Source of the DNA: Bacteroidota bacterium
GTDB lineage: Bacteria > Bacteroidota > Bacteroidia > Chitinophagales > UBA2359
Assembly (NCBI GenBank): GCA_020629895.1
Contig: JAHDCM010000103.1
Location: forward strand, 1 to 9,676
Direction of reading: 5' to 3'
Length of the DNA stretch: 9,676 nucleotides
The stretch's first letter is position 1, and each line of letters starts with the position of its first letter. The notes beneath the pieces were generated by a model that did no database searches, was not told where the DNA came from, and worked only from the letters and a program-made list of their open reading frames with translations. Made by a program: the position numbers and the translations under genes. Shown piece by piece: positions 1-7,325 of this stretch.

Positions 1-198
1 AGGCATTGCCCCTACAAAACCTGCTATGTTTTGATGGGCAATTGGGGACACGCCAAAAAAAAATGAAAAAAAAATCACGCTTCGAGAATAAATTTCTTTT
101 TGTGTTTGTCAAAGGGATGTTTTTTGCAAGAAATGACAAGTTTTCAATCCATTTTCCCAATGTACCCTTGTTATTTATTATTTAAATTTAACATCTAA
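1..198. other. Intergenic region with hairpin and A-tracts before the Spy-like gene
   Basis: No gene is visible here. An imperfect hairpin sits at the left edge: ATTGCCC (5-11) pairs with GGGCAAT (36-42) and CAAAAC (15-20) pairs with GTTTTG (28-33), leaving a 7-nt loop. It is followed by ACACGCC and then two runs of nine A separated by TG (55-74). Neither strand has a T-run directly after the stem, so it is not a standard intrinsic terminator. A weak promoter candidate for the next gene is TACCCTTG (163-170), one mismatch from the Bacteroidota -7 box TAnnTTTG, but no good -33 TTTG lies at the right distance. The 20 bases before the ATG at 199 are A/T-rich with no Shine-Dalgarno sequence, as is usual in this phylum. 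Confidence 0.55.
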
Positions 199-843
199 AT
201 GAACACATTAAAGAAATTTTTCGCCATTGCATTAGTGCTAACAGTAGGAACATTATTAGTACACGCTCAAGGAAAAGGCGGTGGTAAATCTCCTTCAGAA
301 AAAGCGACCAAAGTAACAGAACGTTTGACGAGTGAGTTGGGTTTGAGTTTGCAACAAAGTAATCAGGTGAAAGGCATTTTGCTGAATTTGTTTTCTGAAA
401 CCAAATCGTTACGCGAATCGGGAGAGGTAGATCGAAGTGAAATGAAGGCACTCCGCGAATCGGCTAATTCAAAATTGGAAAGTGTATTGAGTACTAGCCA
501 ATATGAGCAGTATCTGGCAATGAAAGCAGAAAGAAAAGGAAATCGCAAAGGTGGTAGAGATGGACAGGTAAAGTGGGAAGAGCGTTTGGACTTACTGCGT
601 ACTGAATTAAATTTGACCGTTTCTCAAGAAACACAATTAACGGCGATTTTTAAGGAGCATAAGCCAGGTATTAAAGCGGCTAAAAGTAGTGGGGATCGCG
701 AGCAAATGAAGGTTTTGAAAAAGGAGCTTCGTGCTGATGTAAAATCGGTATTGACACCTGCACAATTGGAGCGATTTAAGGAATTGAGAGATGAGAAGCG
801 AGGGGAACGTGGTGGAAAAGGAAAGCGTGGTAGTAGAGGATAA
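199..843 (+). CDS. Exported protein with two Spy/CpxP-like LTxxQ units
   Basis: This 214-residue protein is predicted to be exported. Its N-terminus is a typical Sec signal peptide: Lys5-Lys6, a hydrophobic stretch at about 7-20, and a likely cleavage after VHA (residue 23). The mature part is almost wholly helical and charged, and consists of two similar units (about 35-110 and 125-205). Each unit has a pair of LTxxQ-type motifs: LSLQQ (49-53) and LSTSQ (97-101), then LTVSQ (139-143) and LTPAQ (185-189), with nearly equal spacing of 48 and 46 residues. LTxxQ motifs mark the Spy/CpxP family of periplasmic chaperones and envelope-stress regulators; E. coli Spy has one such unit per chain. The tail (about 196-214) and the linker (about 109-123) are Gly/Arg/Lys-rich. 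A periplasmic chaperone-like role is inferred from the motifs alone. It is followed by its own terminator, so it appears monocistronic. The ATG at 199 is chosen because it gives a complete signal peptide. Confidence 0.85.
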   Translation: MNTLKKFFAIALVLTVGTLLVHAQGKGGGKSPSEKATKVTERLTSELGLSLQQSNQVKGILLNLFSETKSLRESGEVDRSEMKALRESANSKLESVLSTSQYEQYLAMKAERKGNRKGGRDGQVKWEERLDLLRTELNLTVSQETQLTAIFKEHKPGIKAAKSSGDREQMKVLKKELRADVKSVLTPAQLERFKELRDEKRGERGGKGKRGSRG

Positions 844-901
844 TGGGCACTGGCGATAGCTATGTGAAAAAGAGGAAAATAAAGATAGAATGAATAATAT
901 T

Positions 902-935
902 AGGCTGTTTGGCATTTTGCTGAACAGCCTTTTTC
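902..935 (+). terminator. Intrinsic terminator of the Spy-like gene
   Basis: AGGCTGTT (902-909) pairs perfectly with AACAGCCT (923-930). The stem continues inward through two G-T wobbles and GCA/TGC (912-914 with 918-920) to a 3-nt loop, giving about 13 pairs. It is followed at once by TTTT (931-934), then C and more T/A. It lies 59 nt after the stop codon of the upstream gene and ends just before rlmG, so it should separate the two transcripts. Confidence 0.8.
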
Positions 936-943
936 TATATTTG
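936..943 (+). promoter_or_regulatory. Bacteroidota -7 promoter box for rlmG
   Basis: TATATTTG is an exact match to the Bacteroidota primary-sigma -7 consensus TAnnTTTG. Possible -33 partners are TTTTG at 915-919, only 16 nt upstream and inside the terminator loop, or TTTG at 908-911, 24 nt upstream. Neither has ideal spacing, so the box is strong but the full promoter is not proven. If used, transcription would start at about 949-951, at the ATG itself, implying a leaderless or nearly leaderless mRNA. Confidence 0.5.
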
Positions 944-948
944 TGGCT

Positions 949-2052
949 ATGAATTTTACTTATCAACACAAAACATATCAACTGCTTCGCTACCCTAGCA
1001 CTACGAATCGTTCTTTGAAGGCGTGGAGTGCTGCGGATGAGCATTTGTTGCAGTATTTGGACGACTTGCAATTGCCTATAAGTACGAAGGTGGCGATTTA
1101 CCATGATCGTTTTGGTTTTTTGACTTGTACCTTGCATCGGTATAATTTGACGCAGGTGATTGCTTATAAAAGTCAGGAAAAAGCGGTTCAAAAAAATAGG
1201 GATTTGAATGGCTTGGGGAAGCAGTCTTTGAAGGCTTTGATGCCGCTTGAGGCATGGAAAGAAAAACAGACGGTGGCGATTTTAAAAATTCCAAAATCAC
1301 TGGATTTGTGGGACTTATATTTACAACATATTTGTGAGGGATTGGAGGCAACTGGTGTTGTATTGGCAGGTTTTATGACGCGGCATTTTAGCCCTCAGAT
1401 TTTAGAACTAGCTGGTCATTATTTTGAGGAGGTGGAACAAAGTCGTGCTTGGAAAAAGTCGCGGGTGTTGGTGTTGCGAAAAAAGAAACAGGATATGCCA
1501 AAGCGCAAAATAAAACATTTGATTGCTTGGGAAGGACATGCGGATTTACAGCAGTATTATGGGGTATTTTCGGCAAAGCGGGTGGATTATGCGACACAGT
1601 TTTTATTGGAGAATTTGGATATTAAGGAGGAGGAACAATCGGTATTGGATGTGGGAACGGGAAATGGGGTGATCGGAGCTTTTATTCGAAAGAAAAATCC
1701 AACTGCTACTTTGTACTTACTAGATGATACGTATTTGGCGATTGAGTCGGCAAAGTTGAATGTAACAACTGTTAATACGCATTTTATATGGGATGATTCG
1801 CTGGAACAATTTAAACAAAACACCTTTGATTTGATTGTGACCAACCCACCTTTTCACTTTGAGCATGAAAATAATATGGAGGTGTCGCTTCGTTTGTTTT
1901 GGGAGGTGCTGCGTTGCTTGAAGCCTACGGGGCGTTTTGTACTAGTGGCTAATCAGCACTTGAATTATCAAACGCATTTGCGACGCATGTTTCCACGCGT
2001 GCAAATCAAGGCAGAACATGAAAAGTTTGTGGTGTATGTTTGTCAGCCATAA
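949..2052 (+). CDS. rlmG: 23S rRNA (guanine-N2) methyltransferase RlmG
   Basis: RlmG uses S-adenosylmethionine to methylate N2 of a guanine in domain IV of 23S rRNA (G1835 in E. coli numbering). From the ATG at 949 the protein has 367 residues, close to the 378 of E. coli RlmG, and it matches that protein along its length as I remember it. The N-terminal degenerate methyltransferase-like half contains AWSAADEHLLQYLDD (E. coli: AWEAADEYLLQQLDD). The C-terminal catalytic half has the SAM-binding motif VLDVGTGNGVIG (about 232-243), the catalytic NPPF (about 299-302), and a RCLKPTG...LVANQHLNY segment followed by KFVVY near the end. A GTG at 943 would add two residues, but it coincides with the last base of the promoter box, so the ATG is preferred. 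The stop overlaps the convergent LRR gene by 10 nt. RsmC is the nearest alternative; the N-terminal match favours RlmG. Confidence 0.92.
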   Translation: MNFTYQHKTYQLLRYPSTTNRSLKAWSAADEHLLQYLDDLQLPISTKVAIYHDRFGFLTCTLHRYNLTQVIAYKSQEKAVQKNRDLNGLGKQSLKALMPLEAWKEKQTVAILKIPKSLDLWDLYLQHICEGLEATGVVLAGFMTRHFSPQILELAGHYFEEVEQSRAWKKSRVLVLRKKKQDMPKRKIKHLIAWEGHADLQQYYGVFSAKRVDYATQFLLENLDIKEEEQSVLDVGTGNGVIGAFIRKKNPTATLYLLDDTYLAIESAKLNVTTVNTHFIWDDSLEQFKQNTFDLIVTNPPFHFEHENNMEVSLRLFWEVLRCLKPTGRFVLVANQHLNYQTHLRRMFPRVQIKAEHEKFVVYVCQP

Positions 2053-2060
2053 ATCTGACA
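2041..2060. other. Small hairpin at the convergent gene junction
   Basis: TGTCAG (2041-2046) pairs with CTGACA (2055-2060) around an 8-nt loop. It spans the stop codons of rlmG (+) and the LRR-BRCT gene (-), whose coding ends overlap at 2043-2052. It could act as a weak bidirectional terminator, but neither side has a T-tract and the stem is only 6 bp, so the function is uncertain. Confidence 0.35.
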
Positions 2061-4727
2061 GGTCGTATATTGAAAAATCTCTTTGAGTTGGCTTACTAAT
2101 TTTTTATCTATACCGCTTACACTGATCATTTTTAAATTAGTGAGCTTTTCTAGGTTTTGGGGTAGGACGCGAAGTTTGTTGCAAAATTGAATGTCTAGTA
2201 CTTCTAAGTCGTTGAGTTCGACTATATCATGGGGTAAATGTGTCCAGTTGGAATAGCTAAAATTGAGGTGCGTTAGATTTTTTAATTGTGAAATACCTTC
2301 GGGTATGGTATTCCAACCATGATTGGGCATATTCAATGTTTTTAGATTGGTCAGCTCGTATATTTCTTTGGGAAATGGGCGCAATTTGCGAAGATGTCCT
2401 ATATCTAGTGTGTCGAGTTGCTGTAAGTCGGCAATATCAGGAGGTAGTTTTTTTAGCGGATTATTGGAGAGCCTTAGTTTTTTTAAAGTGGGAGCTAATT
2501 GGCTGATGCCTTCTGGTAACTGACTTAAATTACACATTGTTAACTCTAGGGTTGTTAATTGTGCTAATTCGTACACGTTTTTTAGTGGGATGCTTAATTT
2601 TTCTATATTAGAAATACATAGTTGCCTCAAGCTTTGTAGTTGTGAAATTTGTGGAGCTATTCCCTTTTGCAAAGCGACTGCTTTTAAATGAAGTGCGATC
2701 AAATTTGGTAGCTCATATAGTGATGTAGGTAGCTCGTTTAGGTAGGGCGCATATCGAATGACCATGTGCTTTAGGGTTCTTATTTTCCCTATATCTTGTG
2801 GTAGTCTTGTTATATCTACTTGCCAAAGCGTGAGTATTTCTAGGTTTTCTAAATCGCTAAAGTCTTCGGGTAAGGTACTTGTAAAGCGATTTCTTTTTAG
2901 TGAGAAGGCATTTAATTGTTTTAATTGGCTAATGCCACTAGCCAGTTTCCGATCTCTAAATTCTTCGAGAACAAGGGTTTTTAGTGTGGGTATTTGATAT
3001 ACTTTAGGAAGTACGGATGCTAGGTTTACACTACCTTTGATATGGAGTAAGTCATTTTTCTTCATGGTTTGTAATAACTCCAAAAGAAAGGGGGAGTGAG
3101 CTGCCATTTCTAGTAATAAGGCTTCAAAATCGCCTGTTTTTCGATAGATAAAATATAGCAGTTCGACGGCATCTAATCCTGCTTGTTCTGCAAAAAATTG
3201 TAATCGTATTTTAGTGTCTTCATTTCTTTTATCTTGGTTAGCTATTGTTTTCACGACCAAACTTTTCCGACTCCCTAACATCCTTTTGAGCTTGGCATCT
3301 CCATATAAGGTCAATAACTGTTTTGCCAATTGTCTATTCTCTTTTTCTTCTGATTCTTTATATACTGCAAAAACTAAAGTTAACAATTCTTTGGGTAAGC
3401 CTAAGCCTTCCAACATACCCAAAGCAATGCCAATATTGGATTCTTGAGTACTCAGTAGCAGTTCTCGAATTTTTTGATTCGAATGGGTATCGGTCGTTCC
3501 TTCCTGTAATAAATAAGGCGTATTTACTTCGTTGACATAAGTTTGTAAGTCGGATTCTGTTAAATATACGACATCCTCTCGCTGTTCTTTAGGGCTTAAT
3601 TTGGGATTAGCTCCTAGCAAGATATGTGTTGTATCAGGAGTAGTGCGGCTATGATAAACAATTTGATATGCTTGCAATAAGGATTGAATTGCTTTTTTAG
3701 CTTGTACTGTTTTACCAATAGCGCGAATACAACAATCTGGTGCTAGTGGTTTTTCTTGTAAAGTCGGACTCGTTTGTGCGAGTTGATGAATAACAAGCTT
3801 TTGATATACTTTGGTCTTAGTATCAATTAATTCCAATAGTTGTTTTCGATCTAAGTTAGCCGCTTCTGGATGTTGAATAAGTAGATAATAAAAATGTTGT
3901 ATGTGCGTAGTACTAAGCTGTTCTTGTTTTAGTTTGGCGAAAAAATTACCAAGTTCTAGGTTGATGTCAATAGCTTGTGGATTTTCAGCATGTCCTACAA
4001 ACAAGGTTTTTTGTGTTATGTTGTAATAAATATTGGGCAGGAGATCAGTTAGCTGTTTACGAGATAAAATTTTAGCAATACGGTTGATACCCGAATATAG
4101 CTGCTTTGCACGAACATTCATCGCAGAAAAAAAACCTTGTACCTTTTTACTAGCAAATACAATATCAATAGGAAGTGTAAAAACAGGAAGCGTACCTAGA
4201 ATACTAAAATCATCTAGCTGTTCGCAAAAGGCGATGACAGGTGCAGACACTTTAGTAATAAGATTATCAAATAAACTTAAATACAAGAGCGAAGGCATTT
4301 GGGTGAGTATAGCAGGAAATTCTGTAAACTGGTTTTGGCATAAATCTAGCTCAATCAGTTGTTCTAATTGAAGCATGGAATCGGGTAAGGTAGCTAATTG
4401 ATTATCTTCTAAAATAAGTTCTGTTAAGGAGGTAAGGCGAGTAACCACAGCAGGAAGTTCGGTAAAGTATCCCGAAAGTTCCAATCTTTTTAGTTGCGTC
4501 AATCGTTCTAGCCAATCAGGTAACTCCTTGTACTCGCCATATATAGCCAGTGATTCTAACGAGGTCAATTGAGATAGCCATTCGGGAAGGTGATAGGTGC
4601 CGTTGATGGTAAGGCTTTCTAGTTCGGCACATTGTAGGATTGCTTTAGGGATTTCTTGAATTTCTGAGTAGTTCAAGCATAGGGAGGTCTCGTTTCCTGT
4701 GATATTTAGTGATTTCTTTTGACTCAT
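2043..4727 (-). CDS. LRR / BRCT-like / helical / LRR protein (second paralog of pair)
   Basis: I do not recognise a named family for this protein. Residue numbers count from the in-frame ATG at 4745. Order of parts: LRRs at about 22-165 with the LPxxLxxLxxLxxLxLxxN pattern; a linker; a BRCT-like domain at about 337-405 (start CCIRAIGKTVQ, core TTHILLG at 372-378, then a VVYLTESDL strand-helix); a helical region at about 422-560 containing LGLPKELLTLVFAV; then about twelve LRRs at 570-885, ending CQIYG. It has no signal peptide or membrane segment, so a cytoplasmic location is inferred. It aligns throughout with the upstream gene and is clearly its paralog. I favour the start at 4727 (894 residues) over 4745 (900 residues) because the 4727 ATG shares its A with the upstream TAA (TAATG), typical of translational coupling; the 4745 start would overlap by 19 nt. 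LRR and BRCT both bind proteins, so a scaffold or sensor role is likely. No catalytic motif is visible. Confidence 0.85.
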   Translation of the reverse strand: MSQKKSLNITGNETSLCLNYSEIQEIPKAILQCAELESLTINGTYHLPEWLSQLTSLESLAIYGEYKELPDWLERLTQLKRLELSGYFTELPAVVTRLTSLTELILEDNQLATLPDSMLQLEQLIELDLCQNQFTEFPAILTQMPSLLYLSLFDNLITKVSAPVIAFCEQLDDFSILGTLPVFTLPIDIVFASKKVQGFFSAMNVRAKQLYSGINRIAKILSRKQLTDLLPNIYYNITQKTLFVGHAENPQAIDINLELGNFFAKLKQEQLSTTHIQHFYYLLIQHPEAANLDRKQLLELIDTKTKVYQKLVIHQLAQTSPTLQEKPLAPDCCIRAIGKTVQAKKAIQSLLQAYQIVYHSRTTPDTTHILLGANPKLSPKEQREDVVYLTESDLQTYVNEVNTPYLLQEGTTDTHSNQKIRELLLSTQESNIGIALGMLEGLGLPKELLTLVFAVYKESEEKENRQLAKQLLTLYGDAKLKRMLGSRKSLVVKTIANQDKRNEDTKIRLQFFAEQAGLDAVELLYFIYRKTGDFEALLLEMAAHSPFLLELLQTMKKNDLLHIKGSVNLASVLPKVYQIPTLKTLVLEEFRDRKLASGISQLKQLNAFSLKRNRFTSTLPEDFSDLENLEILTLWQVDITRLPQDIGKIRTLKHMVIRYAPYLNELPTSLYELPNLIALHLKAVALQKGIAPQISQLQSLRQLCISNIEKLSIPLKNVYELAQLTTLELTMCNLSQLPEGISQLAPTLKKLRLSNNPLKKLPPDIADLQQLDTLDIGHLRKLRPFPKEIYELTNLKTLNMPNHGWNTIPEGISQLKNLTHLNFSYSNWTHLPHDIVELNDLEVLDIQFCNKLRVLPQNLEKLTNLKMISVSGIDKKLVSQLKEIFQYTTCQIYG

Positions 4728-7252
4728 TAATGAAAAATTTGGCAATGTGGTAGTAATCGCTCCAATTCACGCTGGAAAGGACGACGTGTAGAATAGGCTT
4801 TTACTTGTTTTAGAACAGGCATCTTTTCGATGCCAGACGGTAAAGTACTTAGCCCCTTACAAGTTTGGACATTCAATTTTTCTAGTTGCTTTAGTTGTGG
4901 CAAATCACTTGGTAACTCTGTTATATTTAAACTGATAATCTCTAGTTGTTTTAATTTTTGTAATTGTGCAATTCCTGTTGGTAAATTTCCCCAAGCAAAA
5001 TGAGTTAGTCGCAATTCTTCTAGGTTTGCTAACTGATAAATAAAGCTTGGAAATTCTTTCAATCCTGCTGCCATGTTGATACTTAGTTTTCGAAGATTTT
5101 TGAGTTGCTCCAGGTTTGGCGGCAAGACTTCTAAATACTCACAACTGATCATCAACTCTTCTAGTTCCAATAATTTGGAAAGATCGTATGGCAATCTTTC
5201 GGTGGTACTTAAAACGAACTTTAACACCTTTAAGCTTGAACACTCAGAAATGCCATCCGCAACATGGGTAGTATATCTACTAGCTACTTCAAGACATTCT
5301 AAATGAGGGAGTTGGTAAATGCCTTCAAAATCAATAATCATACGATTATATTCCCGAATTTCTAAATGACGTAGTTGTTTTAGTTGTCCAATGTTTTTGT
5401 CAATAGCTGCTAGTCCATTTTTATTTAGTGCTAAATGCTGCAAATTCGCTAAACGGTAAAAAGAATCGGGTAAATGTTTTAGGTGATAGCATTCATTGAG
5501 CAATAGTTTCTCAAGTCCTTGAAGTTGCCCGATATACGCTGGCAAACGATCAATTTGCAAATCAATTAGTGCTAGTTCTTGCAGTTGTGCTAGTGTGCAG
5601 ATACTAGTAGGTAGCTCCTTTAAACATTCCATTTCACGAATGATTAAGGTCTCCAATTGTTGGAAGTCACCCAAGTTTTCAGGCAGTTGTTTAGCTTGTA
5701 ATTTTTCTATCCGTAAATGTTTAGCTGTGTCGGCATGTTCCAAAAGTAGTGTAGGAAACTCCTTTAAAAACTCCATTCCATCTAAACGAATATCTTGTGG
5801 ATTTTTGACAAGCTTGTGCAGTATTTCTTGTTCTAATTCTTTGTTTTTGGGATAAGCATTGAGGAGATGTAAATCACAAAGTCCGTAGATTCGGAACATG
5901 TAGTAAAACATCCAGAAAGGGTCTATATCTGCTTCTTCTGCGAAAAATAGAATCCGCTTGACGCGTACTTCTCGATCTCGTTTATTATAATGACCTGCCA
6001 AATACAAGGGACGTTGATTACTAAGGGTATCTTGTAAACGATCTGAGCCATATAAGTATAGTAAATTCTTTGCTTCCTTTCGCACTTCCTTGCTTTCCCC
6101 TTCTTTAGAAACAGCAAATACTAAGGACATCAACTCTTTTGGTAACCCTAAACTTTCCAATAAACTAAGCCCTAAATGCACATTAGCACTATCGTTGCTT
6201 AATAATAATCCTTTGATATGTGTAAGATGCCCTTGTAATGCGGCAGTATCTCCCAACAAATAAGGATTATGTTGTTGATTGTATTGTTGTTGTAGTTGCC
6301 CCTCGTTTAAATAGACCATCTGCGTCTGCTGCCCATTCAATGTTAAGGCAATTCTTCTTCCTAGTAGTATATGTGTGGTTTGTGTGGTTATTTCTGTTTG
6401 GTACTGCGCGCCTAAGCCCTCTATCACCTCCTTGAGTTTTGTTTTAGACTGAACGGTATAACCCCCTACATAGACATAAGCTTGTTTATTTATAGGACGT
6501 TCTTCAAAAAGAGGTTGAGTATAACGAAGTTGCCGCGTAATAGCTTTTTGACATATCTGTACGGGATGTTTGTATAATTCAAAAAGCGTTTTGCGATTAT
6601 AGGTCGTAATAGCTACATGTTGTAATAACAAATAAAATAATTGCTGACCTATTGGAAGTGCAATTGACTGCTCTTTGAGGTATTTGAAAAAGTTAATCAC
6701 TGCATTATCAAGTGGCAAGCGGCGACTAGCTTGTGGGTGAATAATATAGCAGCCTTTTGCATTGGCATTGATTTCTAAAGTAGGTACGAGTTCTTCCAAT
6801 AAACTACGATCTGCCAATTGGATCAGTTGCTTGGGCAATGCCATGAGTTCATCTAAATAAACAGGGATTAGTTCTTTTTGCTTTCGGTCTGTCAAATAGC
6901 ATATTGCCAATGGAAATCGCTTGATAGGATTATTTCGTAAGATCAATAACTTAATCTTAGCCAGTTCTTCTACGCTTTGGGGTAGTTGGGTAATTTTATT
7001 GGAACCTAAATTTAAAAACTCTAATTGAAGGGATTCTAAGACATCAACTGGCACTGTTGCAAATTCATTATTGGACAGTTCTAATTTTCGCAACTCCTTT
7101 AATTCTACCAACCAACTCGGTAGTGCTTGAAGTTCGTTTCCATTGAGTTTAAGGTGCTGTAATTGCTTGTAAGCAAGCAACTCTTTTGGCACTTCTTTTA
7201 GTTGGTGATCACTTAGGTCAATGGTAGTAGCTGTAAGCGGGAAGTCAATCAT
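4727..7252 (-). CDS. LRR / BRCT-like / helical / LRR protein (first paralog of pair)
   Basis: This is an 841-residue cytoplasmic-looking protein with no named family that I recognise. LRRs begin almost at residue 1 (about 8-115). An unassigned segment follows (about 120-250). The BRCT-like domain is at about 257-326: YVYVGGYTV, then GLGA at 279-282, TTHILLG at 292-298 and MVYLNEGQL. A helical region at about 343-500 contains LGLPKELMSLVFAV, and about thirteen LRRs follow at 505-825, ending CQIFH. The BRCT call rests on the small-Gly turn, TTHILLG and a closing strand-helix; the conserved Trp usually found in the last BRCT helix is not evident, so the fold is probable and the phosphopeptide-binding function unproven. 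The LRRs are the LPxxI/L type seen in SHOC2- and Ras-group-like proteins. It precedes its paralog with a TAATG overlap. No Shine-Dalgarno sequence precedes the ATG at 7252, and that start leaves the first LRR complete. Confidence 0.85.
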   Translation of the reverse strand: MIDFPLTATTIDLSDHQLKEVPKELLAYKQLQHLKLNGNELQALPSWLVELKELRKLELSNNEFATVPVDVLESLQLEFLNLGSNKITQLPQSVEELAKIKLLILRNNPIKRFPLAICYLTDRKQKELIPVYLDELMALPKQLIQLADRSLLEELVPTLEINANAKGCYIIHPQASRRLPLDNAVINFFKYLKEQSIALPIGQQLFYLLLQHVAITTYNRKTLFELYKHPVQICQKAITRQLRYTQPLFEERPINKQAYVYVGGYTVQSKTKLKEVIEGLGAQYQTEITTQTTHILLGRRIALTLNGQQTQMVYLNEGQLQQQYNQQHNPYLLGDTAALQGHLTHIKGLLLSNDSANVHLGLSLLESLGLPKELMSLVFAVSKEGESKEVRKEAKNLLYLYGSDRLQDTLSNQRPLYLAGHYNKRDREVRVKRILFFAEEADIDPFWMFYYMFRIYGLCDLHLLNAYPKNKELEQEILHKLVKNPQDIRLDGMEFLKEFPTLLLEHADTAKHLRIEKLQAKQLPENLGDFQQLETLIIREMECLKELPTSICTLAQLQELALIDLQIDRLPAYIGQLQGLEKLLLNECYHLKHLPDSFYRLANLQHLALNKNGLAAIDKNIGQLKQLRHLEIREYNRMIIDFEGIYQLPHLECLEVASRYTTHVADGISECSSLKVLKFVLSTTERLPYDLSKLLELEELMISCEYLEVLPPNLEQLKNLRKLSINMAAGLKEFPSFIYQLANLEELRLTHFAWGNLPTGIAQLQKLKQLEIISLNITELPSDLPQLKQLEKLNVQTCKGLSTLPSGIEKMPVLKQVKAYSTRRPFQRELERLLPHCQIFH

Positions 7253-7325
7253 GAGCAGATAGAGAAATTGAGAGAAATAGGCTTTAAAAATACAACATTT
7301 CGATTATTCCACTATTTATTTTTTT

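Noticed and set aside
637..1191. 184-residue open frame on the minus strand
   Set aside because: It lies antisense to the Spy-like gene, the terminator and rlmG. Its product is Ser/Phe/Leu-rich with no domain, as expected from the complement of real coding sequence.
4725..4745. Start of the second LRR paralog at 4745
   Set aside because: It is possible but would overlap the upstream gene by 19 nt and add six residues (MPNFSL) outside the LRR pattern. The TAATG start at 4727 is the more usual arrangement.
5923..6117. 64-residue open frame on the minus strand inside the first LRR-BRCT gene
   Set aside because: It is in an alternative frame of a well-supported gene, with no start context or recognisable motif.
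2043..7252. CRISPR array or DNA satellite
   Set aside because: The recurring TCTAGTT/AATTG-like words every 66-70 bases come from about 22-residue LRR units in coding frame. The repeats are degenerate and there are no spacers.
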